Source of the DNA: Solea solea
Taxonomy: Eukaryota > Chordata > Actinopteri > Pleuronectiformes > Soleidae
Assembly (NCBI RefSeq): GCF_958295425.1
Contig: NC_081137.1
Coordinates: forward strand, 6,156,238 to 6,220,237
Direction of reading: 5' to 3'
Length of the DNA: 64,000 nt
In this document: piece by piece, positions 1 through 12,373 of the stretch
Numbering within the stretch: position 1 is the stretch's first letter
How the letters are laid out: each line of letters begins with the position of its first letter
Made by a program: the position numbers and the translations under genes
Notes under the pieces: generated by a model
What the model was told of the DNA's origin: nothing
Databases searched by the model: none
What the model saw: the letters and a program-made list of their open reading frames with translations, nothing else

Positions 1-2864
1 TCGTCATTGAACTGCGCAGCTTGTTGTGTTTTAATTTGGTTTACTTTGCACCACAAGAGAAAAACAACCTTCTTTGTTTATACTTCCTAAATATTTAGTA
101 GCCTTGATAACAATGGTTGTTATTGATATTTAATATTCATAATATCGTACGTTTATATATTATATTATAAAGTGCTCTAAAAGAGAAGGCATCATGATAC
201 AGGGACAGACGTTCCTTTCAAAGAGTCGTTCAAAAAAGAGACTGGCTCGTTCTTCTAGTTCATTTTTCACACATTTTTTATCAAGAAAATAATCACTTGT
301 CTTAATTATGAGGTAAGATTTGGATCAGAATGATTCAAACTTACACATCCCACCGAAATATATACTTTATTGGTGGAAGTTATTCTGAAATATTGATTAC
401 ATGTTCATTGGGGACGGAAAAACAGGATCACATGACTCGGTAAATGTCAAAATAAAAACTAACACAAACAATGAAGCACAATGTGACGTCACATACAGAC
501 AAATCTGTCTGTAAATGGTCTATTTAGCATCATTATTTTATATACTATATAACACGTTATTGCAGATTAACAGATTGTGACTGTGACCTCGTGGCACCTC
601 TTTGACCTCTGACCACATGTTTTAAATGAATGCTCTGCAGGCTGCTTTTCATTCTGTTGGTTTTTAAAGCCTAAAGCTGCTTCTGCTGTAGTCACAGGTC
701 GGGGCGCGCGCGCGCAGCAGCGGCGCAGGAGCGCGCGCCCCGCCGCGCTCTCGCTCTGTTGATGGAGCTTGTAACTCAATGCCCGGCTCCTCCGGCTCCT
801 CCGGCTCCTCGATCCTTGTCTAAGCACATTCCCTCCGTGACCCGCAGCCTGCAGCAGATCCACGGCAGCAACAACACAGACCAGGCACACGTTTACAAAC
901 CCACAGATACACACTATACTGCTGCTGCTGCTGCTGCTGCTCACAGATTCACTCAAAATAGATTTATTAATCTCAGCTGTGTGGCCTCCAAAAAGAAAAA
1001 TTCAATCTCAAAAGCAGGGCCGGCCCTAGACATGGGGACCTTGAGCATGAAGGATTTTTGGGGCCCTGCTGCTGGGCCAGTTTGAGACACCCAACATATG
1101 GATGACTTATTTTCTAATACAGAAACAGACTAAGGTCACACATTACTTTTTCATACATATAATCTTTTCTTTAACAGCACATAATGTGCCAACCCCGTAC
1201 ACAACATACAAACCATAATAAGGGGAGGATCTGCAGCTGGGGGGCCTAATGCTGTGTTCACACCGGAAGGGACGCAAAGTCGTCTCTTGACAAGTTATCA
1301 TACAAAGTCAATGCACAGACGTGATATATACATCGGCCGGGGCCGAGCAGCAGAACAGTTTCTTTTCTGCAGACGTTTCCACAACAATGCTTTGGTTTAT
1401 GGTGAAAATAGATGCCTGTTACTTCTGTTAATACGGAAAAATACGGGGACTTGACGCCAGCACTCCCATCGCGTCACGAAACGATCCTGCGGCACGATAA
1501 ACACAATGGGCGCACCGCGACGTGATATAATTTGACAGCATAATCCTAACCCAGCAGACAATTTTTGGTTCCCAGAATGCTCTGGGAACATTACCATTTA
1601 GTCGCGGTAATGTTCCTTGGAATTTTGCCATGGTTTTTTCTAACATACTATTCACAACCCTTATTTAACCTTTGCAGAACATTCTGTTTTAGTCACAACC
1701 ATTAGGGAACTTCTGCAGAACATTATTTTGGTTACATTATCGTATGAAAAATAATGCACACTCCTTATCTCAACTCAAAAGCTTACTTGTATTTAAAAAT
1801 AACTTAAACTGCCTCTGTCAAGCAAAACTATCAGACCTGAATAAGGCTGCGTTTATGTGTGTCCTGTCAAACTATATATATTAAAACTATAGCAGGTGTG
1901 TCAAACTCAAAGACCGGAGGGCCAATGAGCATCTAGTCTGGTCAAGAGGGGGCCTGTCTAGAGAAAAACATGTGTTGAAAATAAGAACAGTACAGCAGTG
2001 GGTGGAGAATATGAGAATATGCTCAAAATTATAACAATATTCCCTCACGTCATCGCGATAAAGATCTTTATGATGATATTTCACAGAATGTCAAAGTAAA
2101 AGTATTTGTTTTGACATGTACACTTCATAATAAAAGCATATATATGGTGCAAAATTAATGTATTAATATCAAATACAGACAGAAATACATTTGAAATGTG
2201 GTCAATAAGAACGTGGACAACTGTAATTAAAACACTAATTCACTAGTTCATCTAGTGAAAACCAAATTTAAAAAAAACTACACCCCACTTATTTTATAAT
2301 GTGTGAATTTATCTATTTTGTAAGACCATCATATACATCACGACATAACATCCATGAAAACCTTAACACTGCAGGATTTCTCTCTTAATTGACAACATAG
2401 AAAACAAAGTGCATAAAGTCTATATTGAACATGGATGGTGTCTCTGCCATTATCCCACTGTAAACTCCTTGTTCTTCGGCCAGGTAACGTCTACCCAAGT
2501 GTCCCTCAATCATTTGAGTGGCGCCGCCGTGAGGAGACATGAAGTAGTGACGCCCGGTGAACGCCTTAATTCGTTAAATGAAATATCGACATTTGCCCCG
2601 GTGTATCGATTATCACATTGCACAAGGGAGGACGAAGATATATCACCCAATCGATATTGTAACCCACTACTGGTGCGGACCAAACAAACCTAAGACGGTG
2701 TACTTAGCCAAATTGAAAACAGGAGCATTGAACTGACCACAACGAGGCTAAAAGGGCATCATCCTGATGTCGGATGTTATCACCAGTGTTGTCTTTACAT
2801 ACTGTATCCTGTGTCAGAACAGTAGTTCATATTTGGACGACATGTCCCTCTGTGTGTCTCTCAG
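1..2864 (+). other. region upstream of stc2 exon 2, probably intron 1, repeat-rich
   Basis: No exon with a signal peptide and the expected phase is visible. Contents: AT-rich DNA to about 560; a CpG-rich block at 695-830 with GCGCGCGCGC; a CTG repeat; a repeat with GGGCCGGCCCTAG and GGGGCCCTGC (1003-1090) related to 48776-48840; a TGTTCACACCGG-type repeat near 1255; a GGGAACATTACC-type repeat near 1580-1730; and an ATCGAT-rich stretch at 2580-2665. All are ordinary repeat debris as far as I can tell. Confidence 0.5.
919..941. repeat. CTG trinucleotide repeat
   Basis: A CTG run (about seven units plus partial) close to the CpG-rich block at 695-830. It appears as poly-Ala or poly-Ser in translations, but I see no real gene there. 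Confidence 0.8.
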
Positions 2865-5800
2865 TGGAGATTCAGAGCTGCCTGGTGAGTTCAGGCGACG
2901 TCGGCTGTGGGACGTTTCAGTGTTTCAACAACAACTCGTGCGAAGTCCAAGGGCTGCACCACATCTGTCTGACGCTGCTGCACAACGCCGGGCGCTACGA
3001 CTCACAGGTGAGGGAGCGCCACGATCGTCTGGCATCATTCTGCACACTCAGAACTTGAAAAGGCACTTTTATAAAAAGGTCATGTGTTTACTATTACCTC
3101 GTGGACTCGGTGACCCCGTCTGAACCCGCGTGCAGCGAATAAGGGCAGACTGAGATAAGACCCGGCTGGGTACGTGTACGTATCACACCTAATCCCATCA
3201 GTCATTACTGTCGTTTGTGAGGAATGGGTGTTGCATAGTGAGCAGTGCATAGTTATGCATGGCACCAGTTACAGAATAAACTGACAGGGGAAGTGAAACG
3301 AGAGAGGGAACAGTTTGTCCACGAGAATAGACGCGTGTGAGAGAGTGATGCAAGGAGCTGGCACAGTGTGTGATGTACACCCAGTTTCTGTGAGCCATTA
3401 TATATGTGACACAGTTACACCCTTAGGACTCTAAGGCTCCAGATTATAAACTGTATAGAGTTGTGGTTCTTATGTAATGTAAAGAATGCTGGACTTGTTT
3501 GTTTAATACAAGCAAGTGAAGCTCAGCTTCCTGTAAAATGTCAAATATGTACTGCGTTGTATTTACATTTCAGTGCTAAACGTGCGCTAGAACGCGTCAC
3601 TAGTTCGTTCAGAATCAGCCGTTTATTGCAGATCGTCTTACATGGTTTTCCATGAACACAGAACACGTCAAGAACAACAATTTCCCCCATTTTAATTTGT
3701 CATCTGATTCTATAAACACATTTAACATTTAAATTTAGTATTTAGATTTAACATTTAGGTATAACATTTAATATTTAGATTTAACTATTTAATATATGTA
3801 TAAGTTAACAAATATTGGAGTAAATGTGGAAAAAGTTAACATTAAAACACATTAAAACCACTTGATGCTCAGCTTCAACCGTTCAATATGGGGAAAAAAA
3901 TCACGTCACTTACACGGACGCTCAGCTTCTCTGGAAGTCAATGGCGCAGTGGGCGGATGCTGGGCTTCTGCATGATGATTGGAGGAACTGTCTGAAAGGC
4001 GGAGACAGTTTTTGATTGACAGCGTTGCAGAAACATACAGTGAGTGAAGTCTGTAGACTAGTAGCTGGTCACTGGCCGATATAGAACATGTTTATTTGTA
4101 TGTATACACTGCAAATATAAACACAAATATAGCATTAGCTTGTCCTGTTTTAAAGAACCAGCAACTGCCAGTGTTTTACAGTATACAGTGCCTATCATAA
4201 GTATTCACCCCCTTGGATATTGCTTTCATAAATCAATCATGGTCAATAAAATTTGGCTTTTTTCACACAAAAATGTATTAGAAAAAATTCTTTAATGTCA
4301 AAGTGAAAACAGATTTCTACAACGTAATGTCAATGAAACAAAAATATATAAAGAAATATAATTGTTTGCATAATTATTCACCCCCTTTTTAATTGAATGG
4401 TCTAATCCAATTGGTGCCAAAAGTCTCACAATTAGTGAAATGAAGATCACCTGAGTGGTGTGGGTGTGTCTCAAGTGATTGAGGTATAAAACACCTGTGT
4501 CTGAAGGGTCCAGAGACTGGTTGATCAGTATTCCTGGTTACCATTGCACCATGAAGACAGAAGAACACTCCAAGCAACTCAGGGAAAGGGTTATTGAAAA
4601 GTACAATTCAGGGGATGGATACCAAAACATTTCCGTTCAGTGAAATCAATTATCAAGAAATGGAAGGAATATGGCACATGTGTGAATCTGCCTAGATCAG
4701 GCCGCCCTCGTAAACTGAGTGACCGTGCAAGTAGGAGACTAGTGAGAGAAGCCACCAAGAGAAGGAGTTACAAGCTTCAGCTGCTGAGATGGGAGAGACT
4801 GTGCATATAGCAACTGCTGCCTGGGTTCTTCACCGGTCAAAGCTTTATGGGAGAGTGGCACTGTTGAAGAAAAGTCATATTAGATCTCGACTAGAGTTCA
4901 CCAAAAGTCATGTGGAAGACTCCATGGTCAAGTGGAAGAAGATTCTTTGGTCTGATGAGACCAAAATTGGGCTTTTTGGCCATCGACATCACCAAAAACA
5001 CACCATCCCCACTGTGAAGCATGGTGGTGGCAGCATCATGCTGTGGGGATGTTTCTCGGCAGCCAATAAATGTTTGTGTGAAAAAAAGCCACATTTTATT
5101 GACCATGATTGATTTATGAAAGCAATAAAAGGGTAAAACATCCAAGGGGGTGAATACTTATGATACGCACTGTATATACCTGCACACATTTATAGCAGTC
5201 TCACAATGTTTTTGTTTTATAACATTGAATCCCATGACAGGGTCTACAATACACATATGAAATCTTGCCACTGACCTCTTTTGCAATAAAGATCCTGTTG
5301 TTGTTTGTTGGCAAAGATCAGTACTATAGTCTTTAATTATTACAAATTTAACTTAAACAAAGGGAGTGGTGGCTGAGGTCATTGTCACTGACCCTGGATG
5401 CTGGTTGAGAGAGAAAGAGGGGAGGGGCTTGGCTTTTCAAGGTGACTCTCAGGTGCAGGTAATCAGAGGCTGCAGACTGTATGGAGGTCAGTCAGTGCCA
5501 CTCAAACACATGAGGTATAGAGGTAAAAGAGTGCCTCAAGGACAACATCAACAGCATTCGTTTTGCTCACTTTGTGTGTCTTTGTGGTCATGTTGTCTAT
5601 TTATTATTGTTAGTGTATCTTTCAGAAATGTTTAGGGCTGAAACAATTACTTGAATTCAACTTCCACCACATTCACGTGTGTATTATTCCCACAGCAATT
5701 GACTTTAAATGAATTGTGAACAATTTTGATCACTGATTGATCCGTTTTAGGGTTTCCTGCATTATTAAAACAGTTTTTTTTTCAGCTTCTTATATGTGAA

Positions 5801-7710
5801 TATTGTAGGGTTTCTTTGCTCCGTATTACAAAGAAATGATTCAAACTGAATCATTTTGGTTTGTGGACAAAAGAAGACATTTGAGAACATCATAATGTTC
5901 AGGTTTTAAAAACACTTTTCAACATTTTCTGACATTTTAGTGATGACACGGTTAATCGGGTGAATAATCAACAGATTAATCGACTTTGAAAATAATCCTT
6001 AAATTTCAGCCCTAGAAATGTTCAGTGAGACCAGAAATGATCTTAAATATGAACTTAAAATAAATATTAACTTTAAGGTCATATGCGGTTGCTGTGATGC
6101 ATTACACCATCTGTGTTGTGTCTGTCTGTCAAAGAAACTTGTAAAATGAGAACTGTACATGACATTATGCCTTTTCCTCAGGGTAAGTCTTTTGTGAAGG
6201 ATGCGCTGCGATGCATGGCGCTGGGACTGCGACAGCGCTTCAGCTGCGTGAGCCGCCGGTGCTCTGCGATTAAAGAGATGGTGTTCTCGCTCCAGAGAGA
6301 GTGCTATACCAAACACCAGCTGTGCCTGGCACTGCGGGACCACATGGACACCACGGGAAACCTGGTCCAGTTCCACTTGATGTTTCCTCCTGGGTGAGAC
6401 AGAGAGAGAGAGAGAGAGAGAGACAGCATGATATTTATTTGCACCAAAATGTAAAAAAACAAACAGCAGCTCCTGTTTAAAAGGAACATTTTACTTTTAC
6501 ATTTCTACATTTACATCTACATCTAATATCTTTTTAGCTTGTTACTGCCAAATACAATCAGAAGAAGAAGAGCTGGTAATGGTCTGTATTTATATAGAGC
6601 TTTTTTAGTCTTGATGAGCTCCTTTACACTATAGTTTTTCCATTCACACGCTTCAACATGGAGTTAAGTGTCTTGCTCAAGGACACATAGCAGAGCCAGG
6701 AATAGAACCCACAACCTTCCAGTTGAAAGACAACTTAAGTACATTTTATATCAGAAAATTACTTTTGATACTTAAGTACAGTAAATGTCATGTACTTTAA
6801 GACTTTTACTTAAGTAATATTATAAAAAGTGACCAAAGTCATTTTCTGGTAAGATACTTTAAAGTATTTTATACAAGACTCCTCTGAAGTCATGGAAACC
6901 AGACTGTGTGTGTGTGTTTAAAGCACAGGCGTAAAGGCAGAGCAATGTGGGGCAGGAAGTCAGCTCCATGTATCACACTGGTGGTCACTGATATTGCAAT
7001 AAGGTATAAATAGTGTAAATCGTAAATAGTGAACTCTCCTGTGTATTTCAGGTTCTATTTTTTTGTTGTCTTTTTAACCGAGTTACCTGCACTTAAAAAG
7101 CTGACATGTAATGCGATGGAGGCACCTTACAAAAATAGTTGATAATTACTGTAATTACATTTAAGCTAAAATAATATTTAATTAAGGAACCTGGGATCCC
7201 AGCACTTGCTTGCAAAGATAATATAATACAATGAGTGTTTCCTGTTGCACACTATTTTGGCCCTTTCAAGAGGAAAAAGTCTGGGCAGCCCTCCTTTAAA
7301 CATCTGTCCGACGGTGATGCTAATCTCACTTAATGTTTGTGTTCTGTACAAATAAATACATGTTCTGCGTGTCCCACAGACCCTATGTGGAGCTGGTGAA
7401 CTTCCTGTTGAAGTGTGACGACGAGGTCAGGTCATGGGTCAGCCGGCGGTTGCGCGGACAGTGCGAACAACACTGGGGGGCGCTGTGCAAAAGCTTCGGC
7501 AACACCTGTATTCTCAGCCAATCGGAGGCTCCCCAGCACACCAGCACCCCTCCAACGCCCACCGGCCCCTGGCCAATCACTGCTCAGGAACCCACGCAGG
7601 AGCCAACCAGAGCAGCCGAAGCAGGAGACGGGGTTGGGCTTAATCTGAGTGACAACACCACCGAGTCTGGTCCTGAAGTGTCTGAGAAAACCAATGTCAC
7701 TGCTTCATAA
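2865..7710 (+). CDS. stc2: stanniocalcin-2, 5'-partial (exons 2-4)
   Basis: Coding exons are 2865-3007, 6182-6393 and 7380-7710 (stop TAA 7708-7710). All introns are GT-AG, and the 143 and 212 bp exon lengths are those I recall for stanniocalcin genes. Exon 2 reads [16 protein letters not shown], then NNSCE, a family N-glycosylation site. Exon 3 holds [11 protein letters not shown] and [10 protein letters not shown]. Exon 4 holds [10 protein letters not shown] and CEQHWGALC, which fit STC2 better than STC1. Stanniocalcin-2 is a secreted disulfide-linked glycoprotein; in mammals it inhibits the protease PAPP-A through a covalent bond at Cys120, and the matching Cys (QRFSC) is present. The C-terminal tail (about 65 aa) is Pro/Thr-rich with NLS, NTT and NVT sites and lacks the His-rich human tail. 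The signal-peptide exon was not found in 1-2864 and probably lies left of the window. 227 complete codons are present. The gene converges on bnip1. The a/b paralogue cannot be assigned. Confidence 0.9.
4186..5172 (+). mobile_element. Tc1-like DNA transposon, internally deleted and inactive
   Basis: Terminal inverted repeats begin at 4186 (CAGTGCCTATCATAAGTATT) and end at 5172. The outer 33 bp of the two ends match with one difference and the inversion continues inward past CCATGATTGATTTATG. TA dinucleotides flank both ends (4184-4185, 5173-5174), the Tc1/mariner target duplication. Inside is a broken transposase on the plus strand: a start near 4551 ([19 protein letters not shown]), helix-turn-helix remnants, and [10 protein letters not shown] holding the first catalytic Asp. 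Frame breaks and missing segments leave it well short of the roughly 340-aa full length. It sits in stc2 intron 2. Confidence 0.9.
5633..6014. mobile_element. hAT-type MITE with perfect 8-bp target duplication
   Basis: The element starts TAGGGCTGAAA (5633-5643) and ends TTTCAGCCCTA (6004-6014), a perfect 11-bp terminal inverted repeat. It is flanked by the identical 8-mer GAAATGTT (5625-5632 and 6015-6022). An 8-bp duplication and a TAGGG-type terminus are typical of hAT elements. There is no transposase; the body holds ATTAATCG/CGATTAA motifs common to an abundant fish family with relatives at 31269-31579, 53654-53905 and about 36060-36531. It is inside stc2 intron 2. Confidence 0.85.
6399..6422 (+). 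repeat. GA microsatellite beside the stc2 exon 3 donor
   Basis: A run of GA dinucleotides beginning 6 nt into the intron after GTGAGAC. Confidence 0.9.
6581..6735. repeat. SINE-like fish repeat
   Basis: TATTTATATAGAGC, TTACACTATAG, CCATTCACACG and CTTGCTCAAGGACACATAGC occur in the order found in a very common teleost short interspersed repeat. A second, shorter copy is at 48671-48775. It lies in stc2 intron 3. Confidence 0.55.
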
Positions 7711-10127
7711 AGCAGCAGGGGAGGGATGTAGTTATACTGGTGCAGACAGGGTACACAGATACAAAGATCATGCACTTATTACTATTATATTCTGTAGTTG
7801 TAGTTGTAGTTTTAGTAACGTATTTGGTGCAGTATTGCTGGTGAAAGTGATGCAACGTAACTTATTTAATCAGTCAGGTATTTTTTTTCTTTACATTTGA
7901 CGCTGATAAATGGATGCAAACCAATGATCTACCTCACTTACAACATCACAGTAAACCACAGTCCTCCAGCAGTGGACATGGACGCAGGGAAACACGACAG
8001 GGAGTTTGTTTTTAGCTTCAGTGCAGCTGATAGATGAACGTCAGTCTTCTACTTATTTAAGTCCATTTTTGTTTTTAAATGTATGTGCTCGTGTTGTTTT
8101 ACGCACCGTATAGACGGCACGCTGTGTGTCAAACGGTATCATGAAGGCGATCACGGTGCAGTCTGCAGGGAGGGAAGCACTCTTCGGTTATGACGTGTAA
8201 TGAAAATATGTATTCTTTTTTTTGATGTTCCATTTGAACAGTCACATTTCATACAAACCCCAGGTTTCAAGATATTTTGTATGTTTTTATTTAAGTGAAT
8301 CTAAAGAAAATAGATTTGAGAGCAACGTTTGATTGAAATTAAATAAGCTACAATGACGAAGTTGCATAAAGAGAAGTATGTTGATTTGGAGTCACTCCTG
8401 ACTGGTGTTGATGCTGGAACTGCTGCCACCTAGTGCCGATAGTATGGAACACCTTCACAACAACACAGTCGTCCATATTTTTAGGGGGAAAATACATTTG
8501 TTTTATTTAAACAAACAGACCTTGTTTTTAACATTCACACAGTCAGTGACTCTGCATGGTAGATGTTCTTCACAGGATGAGGAAGTCATTATAGTTTTGG
8601 TTTTGTAAGTAAGTCAAGTAAGGCACAAAGGAAACTAACACAATCACTGACACAATCATCCAAAGCAGACACGAACACAAATCTACCACAATTCAAATCT
8701 TAGCCTTAAACTAAACAGTTTCTCAGAAATGAGGTTCTGCCTCATTAGAACCAGGTTTAGGTCTCCATGAGGACGACTGGTCCTGACAAGGTCCAAATAC
8801 AAGTACAAACACACACACTTTTAAACTAAGGTTTCTGCATTTTAGAGTCAGTTCTTTCAGTTCTGTTTGCTTCAAAGTGCGTTTTTTTCCATGCAGTCAC
8901 CTCGAAGATTATGATTTTTACATGAGATTCCAACAGATTATTCCAGTAAGGGACATTAAACATTTTAAAACCATTAGATATTAATAATTATGGCAAAGAA
9001 GAAACTAGTTCATTGTGATTCTAAACTTCATGTAGAGGAAACGATAAAACACTCTTGCACACAGAAATATTTGACTAAATAAGGGATTATGAGTTTCAAG
9101 TGTTCAAGTGTTTTATGCATAAACGTAACTTTTTTTTGTGGAAATTAAGAAATTTGTATTGTAATTTATTGTATATTGTTATTGAACAATTATCCAGCCC
9201 TTATTACAGCCACATCCACAGATCATCTTATGACTCACATCTACTGCTGAGAAACCTCCGTCAGAACATCATAATCAGATTAAGATATCATTGTTAGACA
9301 TATACACATCTATACATTACTAGACAAGACATAAACATGTCAACATTATGTGACTTCATGTGAGCCGAAATATTCCATGTGCTGTAATCCGATTATTGAT
9401 TAATTGATTGATTGATTGATTGGTCACATTGAGTGACCTCATTCCGACTATGGTAATATGAAAATTCTGTACAAGACAGTGTCTTAGTCAGACTAATGTC
9501 TAAATCCGCTTAAAACTGGAATACTGCGTTTCATGTAAACATAGTCACTGTTTTCAGGGAGCTCAGGGAAGAAGCTCCGCCTCCAAATGTGACCATTTGC
9601 ATCAAATATAAAAAACGTCTATTCTCCCTATTCTCCTTGCAATTAAAGGCAGAACGTGTACATTTTTTTCATAACCCCAGAATGAGCCTTTTAATATTTA
9701 TATCAGGAGTTGGTTTAGCTCCACAGAGGTGACCATTTTGGACCACCATGTTTTTACAATAGCCCACAATAAACATTTAAGTTTTAATGCTAAATGCCTT
9801 CAACAAACTTGGAAGAAAAGAGCAAGGGGAGGGATATTCAGCTGCAAATTCACCAATAAATTTTACACACTGTTTTTTTTAAGACAGCGCTACAAAAACC
9901 CTTCATACTCATTTTATAAATCCACCGTTGCATTTTTCTTCAGGATAAAAACAAGGCTGCTAACCAACGTCAAACTATTTCACGTGGCATTACTTCTACG
10001 TGCAGCAGTCCAGTGTCAATGCTGCTTCTAACTAACACCATACACCGCTCTTAACTCTCTTCTTCAGGTAATTCCCTGCTCAGTATGATACCTGTAAAAC
10101 ATTCTTCCTTTTGACGCAGCCAGTCGG
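7711..10127. other. intergenic region with the convergent stc2 and bnip1 3' UTRs
   Basis: It separates the stop codons of two genes that face each other. No coding sequence is convincing. It has a GATT repeat (9391-9422) and repeat-like sequence at about 9300-9545 (CATGTAAACATAG end) and 9700-9770 (ACAGAGGTGACCATTTTGGA, like 61213-61240). nkx2-5, which sits here in human order, is not present. Confidence 0.6.
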
Positions 10128-12373
10128 CTAAATGAAGGGGAAGAGGCGTTTCTTGAGGATGTAGAGGACAGTAGCGAAGAAAAGTGCCAGAGCCAGGAAG
10201 ATGAGCAGCTTGTCCGTCAGCTCCCGCCGGTTGTACTTGAGGATCAGTTTCCTCCCCAGGTGGATGGTCCCTGTCATGCTTTTAAACTCCTCGTTTGTCT
10301 CCTGAACCGTCCTGGAGGAAGTGGCTGAGGTAGTGAAGAGGAGGGAGGGGAGAGGTATTAAAGGTTTTTCAAGGCCAGAGAAAATGGGACATAGAAGCAC
10401 AAAAACTGATTTACTTTTGCAAAAATTGGAGTAAAAAAACGAAATACTTCTCCTTTACCCAGTGTGCCGATGGTGTCCTCACTCTGCTTCACCTGTTCAG
10501 CCATCATTCTACTGATAGACATCAGACTCTCTGTGATGTCGCTACTGGTTTCCACCAGGCTTTCTTTGGTCGCCTTCCTGAGTCAAGTACAGATCAAACC
10601 AGGTCACGCTTTTCCAGTTTCAGAAAAATGCAGCAGTAATATGTTGTTTCATCACTGTGTGTGAGTTTGTGAAAACAGTTTCCCCGGCAAAGCGAAAACT
10701 AACAATCTCTGAGCCCAAGTGTTTTCTAAAGTCACTAAAGGAAGACTTAATGTATTTTAAAGAGAGGCCTGTTTCCTTTCACTTTCAAAATAAAAGTTGA
10801 GACACAGATGAGGTGATTGGTTAAAACAAACAGACATTATAAGTAAAGGAGGTGCCGATACCTAATATGAAATATTTAACTAGTCCATGAGTAATTGTCT
10901 CCATGACAAAGTGTAGCTCGAACCTGCCTCTGATTATTCTTAAATGCTTCTCTGACATTAACCAATCACCACTCTAAATGCCTACAATGTCCACTGGAAA
11001 GGATTTTTATGGAAAAATACACTCTACTTCCACAACAGTGTTAGTACTTACCTTTGTCTGATGCTGTGGTTGTCTCCATGCAGCAGCTCATCTTTCTCCA
11101 TGTTGTCCATGGCCAGTTTACATGCCAGGTTAGCTTTCCTCCACGCAGTCTGATTACTGATATCCACATAAAAAGAAGAAGAACAAACACCAACAATAAA
11201 AACTGTTGATTCTTACAAAGGGCACCAGTGTGTGCAGTGCTGACTTTGACATTGCAAAAAGTGTGTGTGTGTGTGAGAGAGAGAGAGAAGACACCTCATC
11301 ATCTGCCTTCTCTGACTCTCTGTCTCTGCCTGGATGGCCTGTCTCTCTGTCTCTCTGTCCTGCTCTCTGGCCATCTGCTCCAGATCCTGAAAACAACAAA
11401 CAACACTTCACGTCTTATTCAACTGTGTGGACTTTAATTATGAAATAATGGCGGACACCGACCTGTATTCTGAGCCTGAGCTTGTTGAACTTCTCCTTGA
11501 CCTCAGAGTTGAGCTCTGTGAGAGAAGACTGAGGTCCAGGACAATCCCTAATGTCCTGCAGGTAAAAATTATTTAGAGTTTCTTTTCTTTCTTTTTAATT
11601 GTAAAATCCAACCTGAGTTACACCAAACAATGGAAGAAAAATCAAATATAGAAGAATAACAGTGAATGTTAAGTAATGCAATAGTACTGTCTTATTAAAT
11701 CAAACTTATCAAACTTTGGATTAGGGTCATATGTAAAAAAAAAAAGAAAAAAGAATTGAGTAAGGCAGGTTTCAGTAAATATTTACGTGTATAAAATGTC
11801 AAAGTCAAACACAAAAAACATTTTGTAGTGGGCCATATGTAATTAATTTTGCTTATAAAATATAACAACTAACGATGAAGGCAAACTCTAGTAGCCGTTT
11901 TTGTAAACAAAGTTGTTTGATTAGAGCAAATATTTGGCACAAAGTACAAATTATTATTACAAATTTGTAAAAATAATCTCATTCCCAAACTGGACGAAAC
12001 CTTTATTTTCTCATTCGCTCTCACACAAGTTAAGTTCGGTCGATATACAGTACATTTTAGAGACTAGAACTGCATCAACCAGCTAACCCAAATTAAATCA
12101 AGTGTAACTTAACGTTTGTAAATGCGTCACTAAACCGTGGGCAGTAAAAGCCGGAAATATCTTAAACACAACATACATTAAATAGCCGCCGAGTAAAGGT
12201 TTGAGGTACTTTAGCTTAACGGAAACTTAAAATGATACAAAAACAAACAAAATGCCCGAAATAACAGACAATACATTATCAGCTGTTACCTGGACGAGAG
12301 CTTTAATTTCTAGGTCATATTTTATAATTTCTTGTCCACAAATTCGGACGTGGACATCCACAGAAGACGCCAT
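10128..12373 (-). CDS. bnip1: BNIP1 / Sec20 SNARE protein, complete
   Basis: Six coding exons in transcript order: 12290-12373, 11463-11555, 11295-11386, 11052-11156, 10459-10577 and 10128-10324 (stop TAG 10128-10130). They sum to 690 nt, 229 aa; human BNIP1 has 228. The start MASSVDVHVRICGQEI matches the family N-terminus. The Sec20-type SNARE helix spans about residues 132-198 (TESLMSISRMMAEQVKQSE, then TNEEFKSMTGTI). It is followed by NRRELTDK and a C-terminal anchor at about 203-221 (LLIFLALALFFATVLYIL) ending KKRLFPFI. Known role: ER SNARE with syntaxin 18, USE1 and SEC22B in Golgi-to-ER retrograde transport, also linked to apoptosis and mitochondrial dynamics. The mammalian BH3-like segment ELLQGGDLLRQR is here ELLHGDNHSIRQR, so that motif is poorly conserved. 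The intron after exon 3 starts next to a CT/CA microsatellite. Confidence 0.97.
11261..11289 (-). repeat. compound CT/CA microsatellite beside the bnip1 exon 3 donor
   Basis: On the gene strand the intron starts GTGTCTT and runs into CT then CA repeats, 6-34 nt past the exon end at 11295. Confidence 0.9.

Noticed and set aside
567..956. 129-codon open frame on the minus strand over a CpG-rich block
   Set aside because: Translation is driven by the CTG repeat (poly-Ser) and GC-rich low complexity; it resembles no protein family and has no exon context.
2409..2693. 94-codon open frame just upstream of stc2 exon 2
   Set aside because: No signal peptide, no stanniocalcin similarity and the wrong position and phase for stc2 exon 1; the DNA is ATCGAT-rich and looks like repeat debris.
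4789..5112. Open frame with [10 protein letters not shown]
   Set aside because: It is a fragment of the Tc1-like transposase inside the element at 4186-5172, not a host gene.
7711..10127. Search for an nkx2-5 homeobox between stc2 and bnip1
   Set aside because: No homeodomain-like translation on either strand.
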